Assembly: GCA_019750475.1 (NCBI GenBank)
Contig: JAIEOO010000041.1
Coordinates: 1 to 47,445, forward strand
Direction: 5' to 3'
From: Acetobacteraceae bacterium
Lineage (GTDB): Bacteria; Pseudomonadota; Alphaproteobacteria; Acetobacterales; Acetobacteraceae
DNA: 47,445 bases
The notes beneath the pieces are model-generated. The model saw only the letters and a program-made list of their open reading frames with translations. It did no database searches and had not been told where the DNA came from. A program made the translations under genes and the position numbers. Below are positions 8,056 to 16,836 of the stretch, in pieces; positions within the stretch are counted from its first letter, which is position 1, and each line of letters begins with the position of its first letter.

Positions 8056-8643
8056 ATGGTCGAAGCGCTGGCGCCCGGCGGGGGCAAACATTCGGTCACG
8101 CATGAGGACGCCGCGGGCGGTCATCCGTCCGATCCCACCAAGCGCGATTTCCTGAAACTGACGACGGCCGCGTTCGCGGCGGTGGGCGCGGCCGGCCTCG
8201 CCTGGCCGTTCGTCGGCTCCCTCGCGCCGTCCAAGGACGTGCTGGCCCTCGCCTCGACCGAGGTGGACCTGTCGCCGATCCAGGAAGGCCAGGCGGTCAC
8301 GGTGATGTGGCGCGGCAAGCCGGTCTTCGTGCGCAACCGCTCGGCCGAGGAGGTGCGCGAGGCGCGCTCCGTCCCGATGAGCGAGCTGAAGGACCCCGCG
8401 ACCGACCAGTCCCGCGTGCAGCGCGACAACTGGCTCGTCGTCGTCGGCGTCTGCACCCATCTCGGCTGCGTGCCGCTCGGGCAGAAGCCGACGGACGCGA
8501 AGGGCGACTACAACGGCTGGTTCTGCCCCTGCCACGGCAGCCACTACGACACCTCGGCGCGCATCCGGAAGGGACCGGCGCCGACGAACCTTGTCGTTCC
8601 GGAATACACCTTCACATCCAACACCGCGATCCGCATCGGCTGA
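8056..8643 (+). CDS. petA: ubiquinol-cytochrome c reductase, Rieske iron-sulfur subunit
   Basis: A 195-residue Rieske protein of complex III. The [2Fe-2S] ligand boxes are CTHLGC and CPCHGSHYD, the cysteines outside the ligands giving the usual disulphide. The N-terminus has a Tat-type anchor: TKRDFLKL (KR in place of RR, common in Rieske proteins), then a hydrophobic segment at ~32-52 that stays as the membrane helix. Start at 8056; the longer in-frame reading runs antisense to hemF. First gene of petABC, 70 bp before cytochrome b. The protein carries electrons from ubiquinol at the Qo site to cytochrome c1 on the periplasmic side. Confidence 0.97.
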   Translation: MVEALAPGGGKHSVTHEDAAGGHPSDPTKRDFLKLTTAAFAAVGAAGLAWPFVGSLAPSKDVLALASTEVDLSPIQEGQAVTVMWRGKPVFVRNRSAEEVREARSVPMSELKDPATDQSRVQRDNWLVVVGVCTHLGCVPLGQKPTDAKGDYNGWFCPCHGSHYDTSARIRKGPAPTNLVVPEYTFTSNTAIRIG

Positions 8644-8713
8644 CGGCTGAAGGGGGGCGCGGGTATGGTCCCGGCCGCTCCCCGCCGCGCCAGAGGTTAG
8701 AGGACAGGCCGCC

Positions 8714-10003
8714 ATGGGCATGGGCTTGCACAATTCCGAGGTGAAGAACCCGGTTCTCCGCTGGGTGGACCAGCGCCTGCCGGTCGTCACCATGATCCAG
8801 AAGGAATACGGGACGTTCCCCACGCCCCGGAATTTCAACTATTTCTGGAACTTCGGCGCGCTGGCGATGATCAACCTGGCCATCATGATCGCGACCGGCG
8901 TGTTCCTCGCCATGAACTACACGCCGCACACGGCGATGGCGTTCGACAGCGTCGAGCGCATCATGCGCGACGTGAACTACGGCTGGCTCATTCGCTACGT
9001 GCACATGAACGGCGCCTCGATGTTCTTCATCGTGGTGTACATCCACATCTACCGCGGCATGTATTACGGGTCCTACAAGACCCCGCGCGAGCTGCTGTGG
9101 ATGCTGGGCGTCGTCATCTTCCTGCTGATGATGGCCACCGCCTTCATGGGCTACGTCCTGCCCTGGGGCCAGATGTCCTTCTGGGGCGCCACGGTCATCA
9201 CCAACCTGTTCAGCGCCGTGCCGCTGATCGGGCCCGAGATCGTGACCTGGCTGTGGGGCGGCTTCTCGGTGGACAACCCGACGCTCAACCGCTTCTTCTC
9301 GCTCCACTACCTGCTGCCCTTCGTGATCACCGGCGTGGTGTTCCTCCACGTCGCGGCGCTGCACGTGACGGGCTCGAACAACCCCCTCGGCATCGAGCCG
9401 AAGGACAAGCAGGACACGCTGCCCTTCCATCCCTACTACACGATCAAGGACAGCGTCGGCATCGTCGCCTACCTCGCGGTGTTCGCCTTCCTCGTGTTCT
9501 TCATGCCGAACTACCTCGGCCATCCGGACAACTACATCCCGGCCAACCCGCTCTCCACGCCCGCGCACATCGTGCCGGAGTGGTACTTCCTGCCCTTCTA
9601 CGCGATCCTGCGCGCGGTGCCGGACAAGCTGGGCGGCGTGGTGCTGATGTTCGCCTCGATCCTGGTGTGGTTCGCGCTGCCCTGGCTCGACACCTCCAAG
9701 GTGCGGTCCATGCGCTTCCGCCCCATCGCGCGCATCTTCCTCTTCCTGTGGGTCATCAGCTTCTTCGTGCTGATGTATGTCGGCGCTCGCCCGGCCGAGC
9801 AGCCCTACGTGTTCATCGGCCAGCTCGCCACCGCCTACTACTTCCTGTGGTTCCTGGTGCTGCTGCCGCTGCTCGGCCGTCTCGAGAAGCCGTTGCCGCT
9901 GCCGGAGAGCATCAGCCGCGCCGTCCTCGGCGCGCGGGCGGCGCTGCCCGGCGGCGGGCCGGTCCCAGCCGGCGCGGCGGCGAAGCCCATGGACAAGGCA
10001 TGA
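8714..10003 (+). CDS. petB: ubiquinol-cytochrome c reductase, cytochrome b subunit
   Basis: A 429-residue membrane protein with eight or so transmembrane helices. The [14 protein letters not shown] block contains the Qo-site PEWY motif. The bis-histidine haem ligands are in VHMNGAS / YIHIYRG and in SLHYLLPF / [30 protein letters not shown] is the conserved cd-loop and second Qo segment. The last ~35 residues ([18 protein letters not shown]) are a cytoplasmic low-complexity tail. Its ATGA stop overlaps a possible start for the cytochrome c1 frame. Core of complex III: oxidises ubiquinol and pumps protons. Confidence 0.97.
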   Translation: MGMGLHNSEVKNPVLRWVDQRLPVVTMIQKEYGTFPTPRNFNYFWNFGALAMINLAIMIATGVFLAMNYTPHTAMAFDSVERIMRDVNYGWLIRYVHMNGASMFFIVVYIHIYRGMYYGSYKTPRELLWMLGVVIFLLMMATAFMGYVLPWGQMSFWGATVITNLFSAVPLIGPEIVTWLWGGFSVDNPTLNRFFSLHYLLPFVITGVVFLHVAALHVTGSNNPLGIEPKDKQDTLPFHPYYTIKDSVGIVAYLAVFAFLVFFMPNYLGHPDNYIPANPLSTPAHIVPEWYFLPFYAILRAVPDKLGGVVLMFASILVWFALPWLDTSKVRSMRFRPIARIFLFLWVISFFVLMYVGARPAEQPYVFIGQLATAYYFLWFLVLLPLLGRLEKPLPLPESISRAVLGARAALPGGGPVPAGAAAKPMDKA

Positions 10004-10023
10004 GATCGAAGGGTCTGACGACG

Positions 10024-10794
10024 ATGCGCATCCTCAAGGCCCTCGCGGTCGCCGCCACGGTCACCCTCGGCGGTCTCACCTCCCCGGCGCTCGCCGCCGG
10101 GGAAGCCCCGCCGCCGCCCGACACCCGCTTCTCCTTCGACGGGTTCTTCGGGACCTTCGACCGCGGCTCGCTGCAGCGCGGCTTCCAGGTGTACAAGGAG
10201 GTCTGCTCGGCCTGCCACGCGATGCGGCAGCTCTCCTACCGCAACCTGCTCGACATCGGCCTCACCGAGGAGCAGGTGCGGGCCCTCGCCGCGCAGTTCA
10301 CCGTCACCGACGGCCCGAACGACGAAGGCAACATGTTCGAGCGGCCGGCCCGCCTGTCCGACCGCTTCCGTCGCCCCTTCGCCAATGAGCAGGCGGCGCG
10401 CGCGGCCAACAACGGCGCCTATCCGCCCGATCTCTCGGTGATGGTGAAGGCCCGCCCGAACGGCGCCGACTACCTCTACGCGCTGCTCACCGGCTACAAG
10501 GATCCGCCGGCCGGCTTCCAGATGCAGGACGGCATGAACTACAACGAGTGGTTCCCGGGCCACCAGATCGCCATGCCCAACGTGCTGAACGACGGGCAGG
10601 TGGATTTCGCCGACGGCACGCAGGCGACCGTCTCGCAGATGGCACGGGACGTGACGACCTTCCTCGCCTGGGCCGCCGAGCCCGAGCTGGAGACGCGGCG
10701 GCAGATGGGCGTGAAGATCCTCATCTTCCTCGCGATCCTGGGCGGCCTCGTCTACGCGACTAAGCGCAAGGTCTGGGCGGACGTGAAGCACTGA
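10024..10794 (+). CDS. petC: ubiquinol-cytochrome c reductase, cytochrome c1
   Basis: A 256-residue cytochrome c1. The ATG at 10024 gives a classical signal peptide (MRILKALAVAATVTLGG, cleavage after ALA), with GAAGGG 10-15 bp upstream. An alternative ATG at 10000, overlapping the petB stop as ATGA, would add eight residues and would couple translation. The haem motif is VCSACH, the axial Met lies in GHQIAMPNVL, and a C-terminal helix ending ATKRKVWADVK anchors it in the membrane. NNGAYPPDLS is the family's P-loop-like conserved block. It passes electrons to soluble cytochrome c. A rho-independent terminator follows at 10835. Confidence 0.95.
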   Translation: MRILKALAVAATVTLGGLTSPALAAGEAPPPPDTRFSFDGFFGTFDRGSLQRGFQVYKEVCSACHAMRQLSYRNLLDIGLTEEQVRALAAQFTVTDGPNDEGNMFERPARLSDRFRRPFANEQAARAANNGAYPPDLSVMVKARPNGADYLYALLTGYKDPPAGFQMQDGMNYNEWFPGHQIAMPNVLNDGQVDFADGTQATVSQMARDVTTFLAWAAEPELETRRQMGVKILIFLAILGGLVYATKRKVWADVKH

Positions 10795-10834
10795 GCGGCG
10801 GGGGCCACGCCCCACCGGACCACGCCCAATGTGG

Positions 10835-10863
10835 GGCCGCTCCGGCGACGGGGCGGCCTTTTT
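10835..10863 (+). terminator. rho-independent terminator of petABC
   Basis: GGCCGC (10835-10840) pairs with GCGGCC (10853-10858) over a 12-nt loop and is followed directly by TTTTT (10859-10863). It sits 40 bp after petC and 31 bp before mtnP, so mtnP probably has its own promoter or relies on read-through. Confidence 0.75.
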
Positions 10864-10893
10864 CATGACATCACGCAGAGCGGGATACGCGAC

Positions 10894-11766
10894 ATGATCG
10901 AACCGGTCATCGGCCTCATCGGCGGCTCGGGCCTCTACGACATCGACGGGCTCGAGGATCGCGAGTGGCGGCGCGTCACCACGCCCTGGGGCGATCCCTC
11001 GGACGAGCTGCTGTTCGGCCGCCTGGCCGGCGTGCGCTGCGTCTTCCTGCCCCGGCACGGGCGCGGCCACCCGACGCCGCCCTCGGCGCTCAACTACCGC
11101 GCCAACATCGACGCGCTGAAGCGCGCCGGCGTGACGGAGATCCTCTCGCTCTCCGCGGTGGGTTCCCTGCGCGAGGACCTGCCGCCCGGCCACTTCGTCA
11201 TCGTGGACCAGTTCATCGACCGCACCTTCGCCCGCGAGAAGAGCTTCTTCGGCACGGGCTGCGTCGCCCATGTGAGCGTCGCCCACCCGGTCTGCCCGCG
11301 CCTCGGCGACGCGCTGGAGGGGGCGGCCCGGGGCCTCGGCCTGCCGGTGACGCGCGGCGGCACCTACCTCGTGATGGAAGGCCCGCAATTCTCCACCAAG
11401 GCCGAGAGCCTGCTCTACCGGCAATGGGGCTGCTCGGTGATCGGCATGACGAACATGCCCGAGGCGAAGCTCGCCCGGGAGGCGGAGCTCTGCTACGCGA
11501 CCGTCGCCATGGTCACGGATTTCGACTGCTGGCATCCCGATCACGACCACGTGACGGTGGATCAGGTGGTGAAGGTCCTGTTCTCCAACGCGGACAAGGC
11601 GCGCGCGCTGGTGAAGGCGGTGGTGCCCGCGCTCGGCAAGCCGCGCGGCCCTTGCCCCGCGGGCTGCGACCGCGCGCTCGACCACGCGCTGATCACGGCG
11701 CCCGAGAAGCGGGACCCGGCGATGCTCGCGAAGCTCGACGCGGTGGCGGGGCGGGTGCTCGGCTGA
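10894..11766 (+). CDS. mtnP: S-methyl-5'-thioadenosine phosphorylase
   Basis: A 290-residue enzyme of the methionine salvage pathway: phosphorolysis of methylthioadenosine to adenine and methylthioribose-1-phosphate. GLIGGSGLYD is the phosphate-binding N-terminus, LPRHGRGHPTPPSALNYRAN the second phosphate/ribose block, and MEGPQFSTKAES with GMTNMPEAKLAREAELCY the methylthioribose and purine pocket. VTDFDCWHPDHDHVT carries the Asp that selects adenine. Length and motifs are typical of MTAP rather than PNP. Start at 10894; the upstream in-frame extension reads through the terminator. No other methionine-salvage gene adjoins it. Confidence 0.95.
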   Translation: MIEPVIGLIGGSGLYDIDGLEDREWRRVTTPWGDPSDELLFGRLAGVRCVFLPRHGRGHPTPPSALNYRANIDALKRAGVTEILSLSAVGSLREDLPPGHFVIVDQFIDRTFAREKSFFGTGCVAHVSVAHPVCPRLGDALEGAARGLGLPVTRGGTYLVMEGPQFSTKAESLLYRQWGCSVIGMTNMPEAKLAREAELCYATVAMVTDFDCWHPDHDHVTVDQVVKVLFSNADKARALVKAVVPALGKPRGPCPAGCDRALDHALITAPEKRDPAMLAKLDAVAGRVLG

Positions 11767-11771
11767 CGCGG

Positions 11772-12002
11772 TCAGGCGCGTCCGACGGGGCCCATCGCGT
11801 CCTCATTGGTGGCGCGCACCACGGCCGCGAAGAGCCGCAGGGCATCCGGCCCACCGCGGTCGAGCAGGGTGCCCTCCTCCATCTCGAGCGCCAGCAACTC
11901 GGCATGCTCGGCCAGCGTCTCGGCCGCGCGGCGCATCGCTTCGCGCGCCAGGGCGAGCTGCAGCTCGTCCGGCATGGCGTGCCAGTCACCGGAAGGGGGC
12001 AT
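11772..12002 (-). CDS. small acidic helical protein of unknown function
   Basis: A 76-residue predicted cytoplasmic protein, largely alpha-helical (LALAREAMRRAAETLAEHAELLALEMEEGTLL), with no cysteine and no transmembrane stretch. It converges on mtnP with a 5-bp gap. Strong GC bias at third positions supports coding. I recognise no family. Upstream on its strand lies the C-terminal end of the... next gene is the hydratase at 12112, with a 109-bp gap. Confidence 0.6.
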   Translation of the reverse strand: MPPSGDWHAMPDELQLALAREAMRRAAETLAEHAELLALEMEEGTLLDRGGPDALRLFAAVVRATNEDAMGPVGRA

Positions 12003-12111
12003 CGGGTTCCTTTTCGTCCCTGTCGCCCACCATCCTGGCGGAAATCGTCGGCGCCTCTGTCGCCCGCCTCGCCTTAAGGCCCGGTGAAGCGGCGAGCCGG
12101 GCGCCGCGCGG

Positions 12112-12882
12112 TCACGTCAGGCGGAGGCTCACCGCGCCGAGGCCGCTGAACGAGACCTCGACGCCGCACGGCCCGTCCAGCCAGATCGGCGGGGTGACGG
12201 AGCCGAGCCAGATCACCTGGCCCGCCCGCAGCCCGCCGAACACCTTGGCCGCGCCCGAGCCCGCCAGCCAGGCGAGGGCCCGCATCGGATGGCCGAGCAG
12301 GTCGCGCCCGTGGCCCGCGCCGCGCGACGCGCCATCCACGAAGATCTCGCCGCGGACGGCGCCGAGGTCGAGCGCGCGCCAATGGCTCGGCGCGAGGCCC
12401 AGGACGCCGGCGGCATGGAACACCTGGTCGGCGATCAGCGTGGGCGTTCCGAGTTCCACGAGGTCGCCGTAGCGGCGCTCCACCACCTCGATAGCCGGAA
12501 ACACGTCGGCGACGGCGGCGAGGGCCTCGGCCTCCGTGCAGGGGCCGTAGGGCAGGTCGCGCGCGAGGCGGACGCCGATCTCGCACTCCACCCCCGGCGA
12601 CTGGAAGCCGGCGAAGCGCAGTTCGGTCCCCGGCGCGAGCAGGCTGGCCGAGGGGACGAAGCCGGCCGCCGGGCCGGAGAGCCCCAGATACTCCTGCATC
12701 CGGCGCGTGGTCGCGCCGATCTTGAAGCCGGCCGGCGGCACGGCGTTCAGGCGCCGCGCCACCTCGAACTGCAGGGCGTAGCCCGCGGCCTCGTCCGGCG
12801 GGGCGGCGGCGCCGAAGGGCGCGAGGGCGCGGCGCTCGCGCCGCGCCTCGAGGATGGCCGAGGCCAGGTCCATGGCATTCAC
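12112..12882 (-). CDS. 2-keto-4-pentenoate hydratase-like protein (FAH superfamily)
   Basis: A 256-residue protein of the MhpD/TesE group of the fumarylacetoacetate hydrolase fold. GFKIGATT (substrate loop), ECEIGVRLARDLP (the E-x-E metal ligands) and FPAIEVVERRY (the second acidic cluster) are clear. Members hydrate 2-hydroxypentadienoates or decarboxylate 4-oxalocrotonate in aromatic meta-cleavage routes, but no such pathway genes are near. The GTG at 12882 overlaps the rlmB stop as GTGA; an ATG three codons later (12873) is the alternative. Translational coupling to rlmB is likely. Specific substrate unknown. Confidence 0.87.
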   Translation of the reverse strand: MNAMDLASAILEARRERRALAPFGAAAPPDEAAGYALQFEVARRLNAVPPAGFKIGATTRRMQEYLGLSGPAAGFVPSASLLAPGTELRFAGFQSPGVECEIGVRLARDLPYGPCTEAEALAAVADVFPAIEVVERRYGDLVELGTPTLIADQVFHAAGVLGLAPSHWRALDLGAVRGEIFVDGASRGAGHGRDLLGHPMRALAWLAGSGAAKVFGGLRAGQVIWLGSVTPPIWLDGPCGVEVSFSGLGAVSLRLT

Positions 12883-13697
12883 TCCCGCACCAGTTCGTAG
12901 AGGGCGACCGCGGCGGCCGCCGAGACGTTGAGGCTTTCCATGCGCGGGCGGATCGGCAGCCGCACGAGCTCGTCGCAGGTTTCGCGCGTCAGGCGTCGCA
13001 GCCCTTCGCCTTCCGCCCCGAGGACGAGGGCCACCCGCCGTCCCGCCAGGCCCGACTGCGCGAGGGTCACCGGCCCCGCCGCCTCCAGGCCGACCACCCA
13101 GAAGCCGGCATCCTTCAAGGCCAGCAGCGCCCGGGACAGGTTGACCTCCCGCAGCATCGGCACCGCCTCCAGCGCGCCGGAGGCGGCCCGTGCCAGCGCC
13201 CCCGTCTCCCGCGGGGCGTGGCGCTCCTGCACCACGATCGCGGCGGCGCCGAAGGCGGCGGCCGAGCGCAGGATGGCGCCGACATTCCGCGGATCCGTCA
13301 CCTGGTCGAGCACGAGGACGGGGCCCTCGGTCGCGTCCACGAGCCGCGTCAGCGGCGGATGCTCGAGCGGGTCGGCCAGGAGGGCGATGCCCTGGTGGAC
13401 CGCCTCCGGCCCGAGGATGGCGGAGAGGTGCTCCCGCTGGACGCGTTCATGGGCGAGGCGCCAGGGCGGCGGCAGGCGTGCGGCGAGTTCCGCCTCGCCT
13501 TGCTGGGTCAGCAGGAGGCGGCGCAGGCGGCGGGCCGGGTTGGCCAGCGCCGCGGCCACGGGATGGAGGCCATGAAGCCAGACGGCGCCCTCCGGCTCGG
13601 GGCGGCGCGGCGACGGCGCTGGTTCGGGGCGGCCGGGAACCGGGCCGCGCCGGGTGCCGGTCGGGCGGGGGCGAGGCGGACGCGGCGCGGGGGGCAT
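12879..13697 (-). CDS. rlmB: 23S rRNA (guanosine-2'-O-)-methyltransferase RlmB (TrmH/SpoU family)
   Basis: A 272-residue SPOUT methyltransferase. An N-terminal basic, proline-rich tail (1-35) precedes the substrate-binding domain starting at LHGLHPVAAAL. The three SpoU motifs are visible: LDQVTDPRNVGAILRSAAAFG, LVLGAEGEGLRRLTR and LPIRPRMESLNVSAAAAVALYE, forming the trefoil knot that binds S-adenosylmethionine. RlmB methylates G2251 of 23S rRNA in E. coli. The tRNA-Thr gene lies about 100 bp away on the other strand. Related TrmH-like family members are the only serious alternative. Confidence 0.93.
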   Translation of the reverse strand: MPPAPRPPRPRPTGTRRGPVPGRPEPAPSPRRPEPEGAVWLHGLHPVAAALANPARRLRRLLLTQQGEAELAARLPPPWRLAHERVQREHLSAILGPEAVHQGIALLADPLEHPPLTRLVDATEGPVLVLDQVTDPRNVGAILRSAAAFGAAAIVVQERHAPRETGALARAASGALEAVPMLREVNLSRALLALKDAGFWVVGLEAAGPVTLAQSGLAGRRVALVLGAEGEGLRRLTRETCDELVRLPIRPRMESLNVSAAAAVALYELVRE

Positions 13698-13796
13698 GGG
13701 TGCATCAAGCGCCGTTGGGGGGCGCCTGACAAGCGGTCACGTCCGCGCTGCCGGCGATTCCGCTGCGGCCTCACTTCGGGTATGAAGGGCGCGTGC

Positions 13797-13871
13797 GCCG
13801 GGTTAGCTCAGCGGTAGAGCAACCGCCTTGTAAGCGGTAGGTCGTCGGTTCAATCCCGACACCCGGCACCA
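13797..13871 (+). tRNA. tRNA-Thr (anticodon TGT)
   Basis: The acceptor stem is GCCGGGT / ACCCGGC, the D arm GCTC-AGCGGTA-GAGC, the anticodon arm ACCGC-CTTGTAA-GCGGT (anticodon TGT), and the T arm GTCGG-TTCAATC-CCGAC, with discriminator A and an encoded CCA at 13869-13871. All stems pair. Its 3' part from the anticodon loop onwards is the integration site of the element to its right, and the gene remains intact at this junction. Confidence 0.96.
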
Positions 13872-13872
13872 C
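13827..13872. repeat. left attachment site (attL core, 46 bp)
   Basis: These 46 bp, covering the tRNA-Thr anticodon loop to one base past the CCA, are repeated exactly and in the same orientation at 32187-32232. The bases on either side differ between the copies (C/A before, G/C after), so the repeat ends are defined. This is the usual attachment site for a tyrosine integrase in a tRNA gene. Confidence 0.93.
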
Positions 13873-13930
13873 GTTTTCTGCGGCTTTCCGGGCGATTACA
13901 TGCGGCGCGCCCGTCTTCCGTTTGTTCCTC

Positions 13931-13949
13931 GCGGACTCTTTGCGGACTC
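13931..13949 (+). promoter_or_regulatory. left arm-type integrase site candidate
   Basis: GCGGAC, 5 bp, then GCGGACTC. The same arrangement and orientation recurs at 32048-32066, near the other end. Placement 58 bp inside the left core fits an arm-type binding site for the integrase N-terminal domain. Confidence 0.5.
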
Positions 13950-13990
13950 TGCCGCGCCACCTCGGCGGCGGGTATCGCCACCAAGCAGGC

Positions 13991-14425
13991 CTAGCTGGCG
14001 CCGAGCAACGCGGCCCGCCCGCTCTTCCACGCCTCGACCAGCAGGCGCCGCACGTCCTCCACCGCATGCGCCTCGAGGCCATGGCGGGCGCCTATGACGG
14101 CGGGCAGCTCGAGTAGCTGCCGCTCGACCTCCGCCAGCGCCTGGGCGAGCTGCTGCGCCGATACCGCGCCAGGCGTCGCCGTGCTGCCCAGCGGCAGGGC
14201 CATCTGCGCCAGCTTCTCGTGCCGCGCTGCCTCTGCCGCGGCCTCCTCCGCCTTCATCGCGGCGAGGAAGGCCTTCACGCGATCGGGATCGAACTTCCAC
14301 TCGACACCGCGATCGCCGCGGCTCTCGACGGGAAAGCCGGCATGCCGTCGCACCATGTCGCGGAGCGTGGGGAGGCTCACGCCCAGCACCTGTGCCAGCT
14401 CTCGTTGATTGACCAGCGTCGTCAT
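13991..14425 (-). CDS. Nu1-like phage terminase small subunit
   Basis: A 144-residue protein. The N-terminal ~55 residues are a winged-helix DNA-binding domain: VNQRELAQVLGVSLPTLRDM, then FPVESRGDRGVEWKF, which resembles the lambda Nu1 / DUF1441 small-terminase domain that recognises the packaging site. An Ala/Glu-rich helix follows (FLAAMKAEEAAAEAARHEKL) that could mediate oligomerisation. The start has AGGGAAG upstream. No large terminase lies nearby, which is the pattern in satellites that redirect a helper's packaging. A generic HTH regulator is the alternative. Confidence 0.65.
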   Translation of the reverse strand: MTTLVNQRELAQVLGVSLPTLRDMVRRHAGFPVESRGDRGVEWKFDPDRVKAFLAAMKAEEAAAEAARHEKLAQMALPLGSTATPGAVSAQQLAQALAEVERQLLELPAVIGARHGLEAHAVEDVRRLLVEAWKSGRAALLGAS

Positions 14426-14901
14426 CGTCCCGCTTCCCTCACGACAGCAACAACTGCAACAGAAGCCCTTGATCTATTTGAGAAATTCGGGCGAGGCCCG
14501 GGGTGCGAAATCCCCGTGGGTCAGGGGGTGCCTGGGAAGGACCCGCGATGCCTTGGGGCCCCGGGCCCGCCCCAATGCCCTACGGGCGCCGCCTTCCCGA
14601 TCGCGCCCGATGCCCTCCGGCCTCGACGATGCGGACATGGCGGGGGAGGGCGTGCGGCCCGCCTGTCGTTGCCCCTCATCCCCTCTACCCCTACCCAAAA
14701 CCGTTCTCCCGTTCTCACGTTCTCACCTAGGTCGTAAGTCACTGATACTGCTTGGGAGTTTCTGTTTTCGCGGTTCTCACCTTGGTTCTTCCCGTTCTCT
14801 CCCCGCGGTCTCACCAGCTGCACCTGGCGCCGAAAGCTTCCCCTGTCCCCGCCCCGCCATCGCCGCGCGGCATCCGGGGCGCGGCCCGCGCCTGGCATCT
14901 C
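14426..14901. other. gene-free region with GTTCTC repeats
   Basis: 476 bp between the DUF927 gene and the Nu1-like gene. It carries a dense run of GTTCTC motifs: three at 8-bp spacing (14703, 14711, 14719), then GGTTCTCACCTTGGTT (14772-14787) and CCGTTCTCTCC (14792-14802). GTTCTCCCGTTCTCAC (14703-14718) is the exact inverse of 31975-31990 at the other end. Possible roles are iterons of a replication origin, integrase/excisionase arm sites or operators. No gene seen. Confidence 0.6.
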
Positions 14902-16836
14902 TCACCCGTCGGCTTCCGACGTCGCGTCAGGGTCGGCCATGATGGCGGGGCTTACCTCGTAGCAGCCGATACCGTTCGGAAAGCCGGGCGGCTTCGCCGT
15001 GCGGGACCAAATCAGCTTGCCACCCGCCGTCTTCCGAGGCGGCGCCATGTAGCCGAGCCGATGCAGCGTCGCCGCCGCTAGGCCCACGGGCAGGCCTGCC
15101 AGCGCCTCCCGGAAGCCTTCGGCCGTGAAGAAGTACGCCCACCGGCCGCCGCCGGGCAGGCCCGCCTCCGGCATCCACTTGCGCCATCCCATGCGCTTCA
15201 TCACGGCTCGCGGTTCGTGCGGCGCGCCAGCAGCGTCGGGGACCGCGTCGTCATCGCTGTGGCGGTCGCGCCAGACTTCGAAGCGTGCTTGCCCGTCTGC
15301 GGCCAGAACCGCCGCGACGCGCCGCACGGCCTCCAACTCCTCCCGGCTGGCCGTGCTGCCGCGGGCGTCGAGCCAAGCCGTCAGGCACGCGCCCACGGAC
15401 GCCCACGCCGCACCCGACGCCCAGCCGGTAACGCCGGCCTCTGCCGCCAGCTCACCAGCCAGTGCGACCAGGGCGAAGCGCATGCACACGCTGCGCACCT
15501 GAGCATCGGCACCCGGCGGGACGAACTCGGCGAGGAAGTCCTTCAACCGCGGGCGCAGCTCGCGCTGCGGCCAGTCTGGATCCTCGGCGATGCGCGGCAC
15601 CAGCCATGACAGGAAGGCGGGCCCGGCGACGCCGTGATGCCCACGCATCCCATCAAGCAGCGCCTCCGCGAAGGCGCCAGGGTTGGCCCGTCCGTGAAGG
15701 CTTTCGAACAGCCCGTAGCCGGCGCCGGCGTCGGCCGGCACGTCGACCAACCGAATCTCTTGCCCCGCCGCGAGCTGCATCTTCGCTTCCGCGATCAGGT
15801 CCACCATGCGGCGCTCACCGGCGGAGAGCAGCAGCAGCGACCACGTCGCCACCTGGCGCGCCCGGCCGTCGCGTGACGCGCGACCCTTGCCGCTGCCGTT
15901 CGCCAACATGTACGCGGCCGAGCCGACTTCGCGCGGCTCCGCCTCGCCGATTTCATCGAGCACCAGGCACCCGTCATTGCACTCGGCCGCCACACCCTCG
16001 AGGGCGTTCGCCGTGGTGCGCCAGCTCCTCAGAAACGCGGAAGCTCCCTCCGGCGCCCCCCACACGCTCGCGGCCGTGCGCAGCGCCGTCGACTTCCCGC
16101 GCTGCGATTGTCCGACCAGGTGGAACCCCCCGCCTGGCAGCCCCAGTGGCTGTAGCAGCACGCCGGCGAAGGCGGCGCTGATCGCGAAGATCAGCAGCCG
16201 ATTGCCGGTCGCGAGCTGCGCCACGCCCGCGCGCCACGCGTCGAGCTGCCCGCGCGACCGATACGGGTTGCCCGCCGCCGGCGGCGCATCGAGGCGCACG
16301 CGTTCCTTCGGCAGGTTCCCCACCACGACATGCGGCAAGACGAAGCACGTGCCGCCCTGCAGGCCGGAGAACCAGCCGCAGCGCGCGGCCAGCCGGAAGC
16401 GCCCGGCCGGCTGCTGCCGCCACAGGAACTCGAGGAGAGCCTGCCGCGCCGCCGGGTTCGGCGACAGCACGAGGCCCCCGGCAGCGAGCCGCGACCGCAG
16501 CTCGGCCGCGTCACCGGCCATCATCGCGCGGGGGCAAATCCACTCGTGCGGCTGCCCGTCGCGATCATGCCAGCGCAGCAGCAGCGACCACGATTCGCTC
16601 TCGTTGTCGCGCCCCTCCGCCAGCACTTCGAAGGCGCCGCACAAGAACTGCGGCGCCTCAGCCTTTCCGTCACGCGCGGGATGAATCTTGAACAGGCCCC
16701 CCGCCGACATGCTGAAGCCCGGGACCTCGGTATGCGCGAAGGGGCCCGCGCCAGGCCGCGCCGGCGTCGGGTTGTGCAGCGCGGCCGCCGCCGCGCTCTT
16801 GCGGCGATCGGGCCGCCCGCCGTTCGGGGGCGTCAT
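14902..16836 (-). CDS. DUF927-domain helicase/ATPase-like replication protein
   Basis: A 644-residue protein. The central part (about 60-380) is the DUF927 region, related to superfamily 3-type replicative ATPases of mobile elements: Walker A GQSQRGKST at 242-250 and Walker B CLVLDEIGE at 290-298, then a STWxLLLLSAGE-like sensor block. The C-terminal ~250 residues are helical and end in a winged-helix-like segment (MKRMGWRKWMP, GGRWAYFF). It follows the TOPRIM primase-like gene with an ATGA overlap, and the two probably act together to replicate the element. AGY-type start codon evidence is limited to that overlap. Confidence 0.83.
   Translation of the reverse strand: MTPPNGGRPDRRKSAAAAALHNPTPARPGAGPFAHTEVPGFSMSAGGLFKIHPARDGKAEAPQFLCGAFEVLAEGRDNESESWSLLLRWHDRDGQPHEWICPRAMMAGDAAELRSRLAAGGLVLSPNPAARQALLEFLWRQQPAGRFRLAARCGWFSGLQGGTCFVLPHVVVGNLPKERVRLDAPPAAGNPYRSRGQLDAWRAGVAQLATGNRLLIFAISAAFAGVLLQPLGLPGGGFHLVGQSQRGKSTALRTAASVWGAPEGASAFLRSWRTTANALEGVAAECNDGCLVLDEIGEAEPREVGSAAYMLANGSGKGRASRDGRARQVATWSLLLLSAGERRMVDLIAEAKMQLAAGQEIRLVDVPADAGAGYGLFESLHGRANPGAFAEALLDGMRGHHGVAGPAFLSWLVPRIAEDPDWPQRELRPRLKDFLAEFVPPGADAQVRSVCMRFALVALAGELAAEAGVTGWASGAAWASVGACLTAWLDARGSTASREELEAVRRVAAVLAADGQARFEVWRDRHSDDDAVPDAAGAPHEPRAVMKRMGWRKWMPEAGLPGGGRWAYFFTAEGFREALAGLPVGLAAATLHRLGYMAPPRKTAGGKLIWSRTAKPPGFPNGIGCYEVSPAIMADPDATSEADG

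Noticed and set aside
13771-14082. Open frame on the minus strand containing GIEPTTYRLQGG
   Set aside because: This is the antisense translation of the tRNA-Thr gene, a well-known artefact; no independent evidence for a protein.
14703-14802. LexA (SOS) boxes of the alphaproteobacterial GTTC-N7-GTTC type
   Set aside because: The GTTC repeats are spaced with 4, 5 or 8 bases between, not 7, so they do not fit the LexA consensus.
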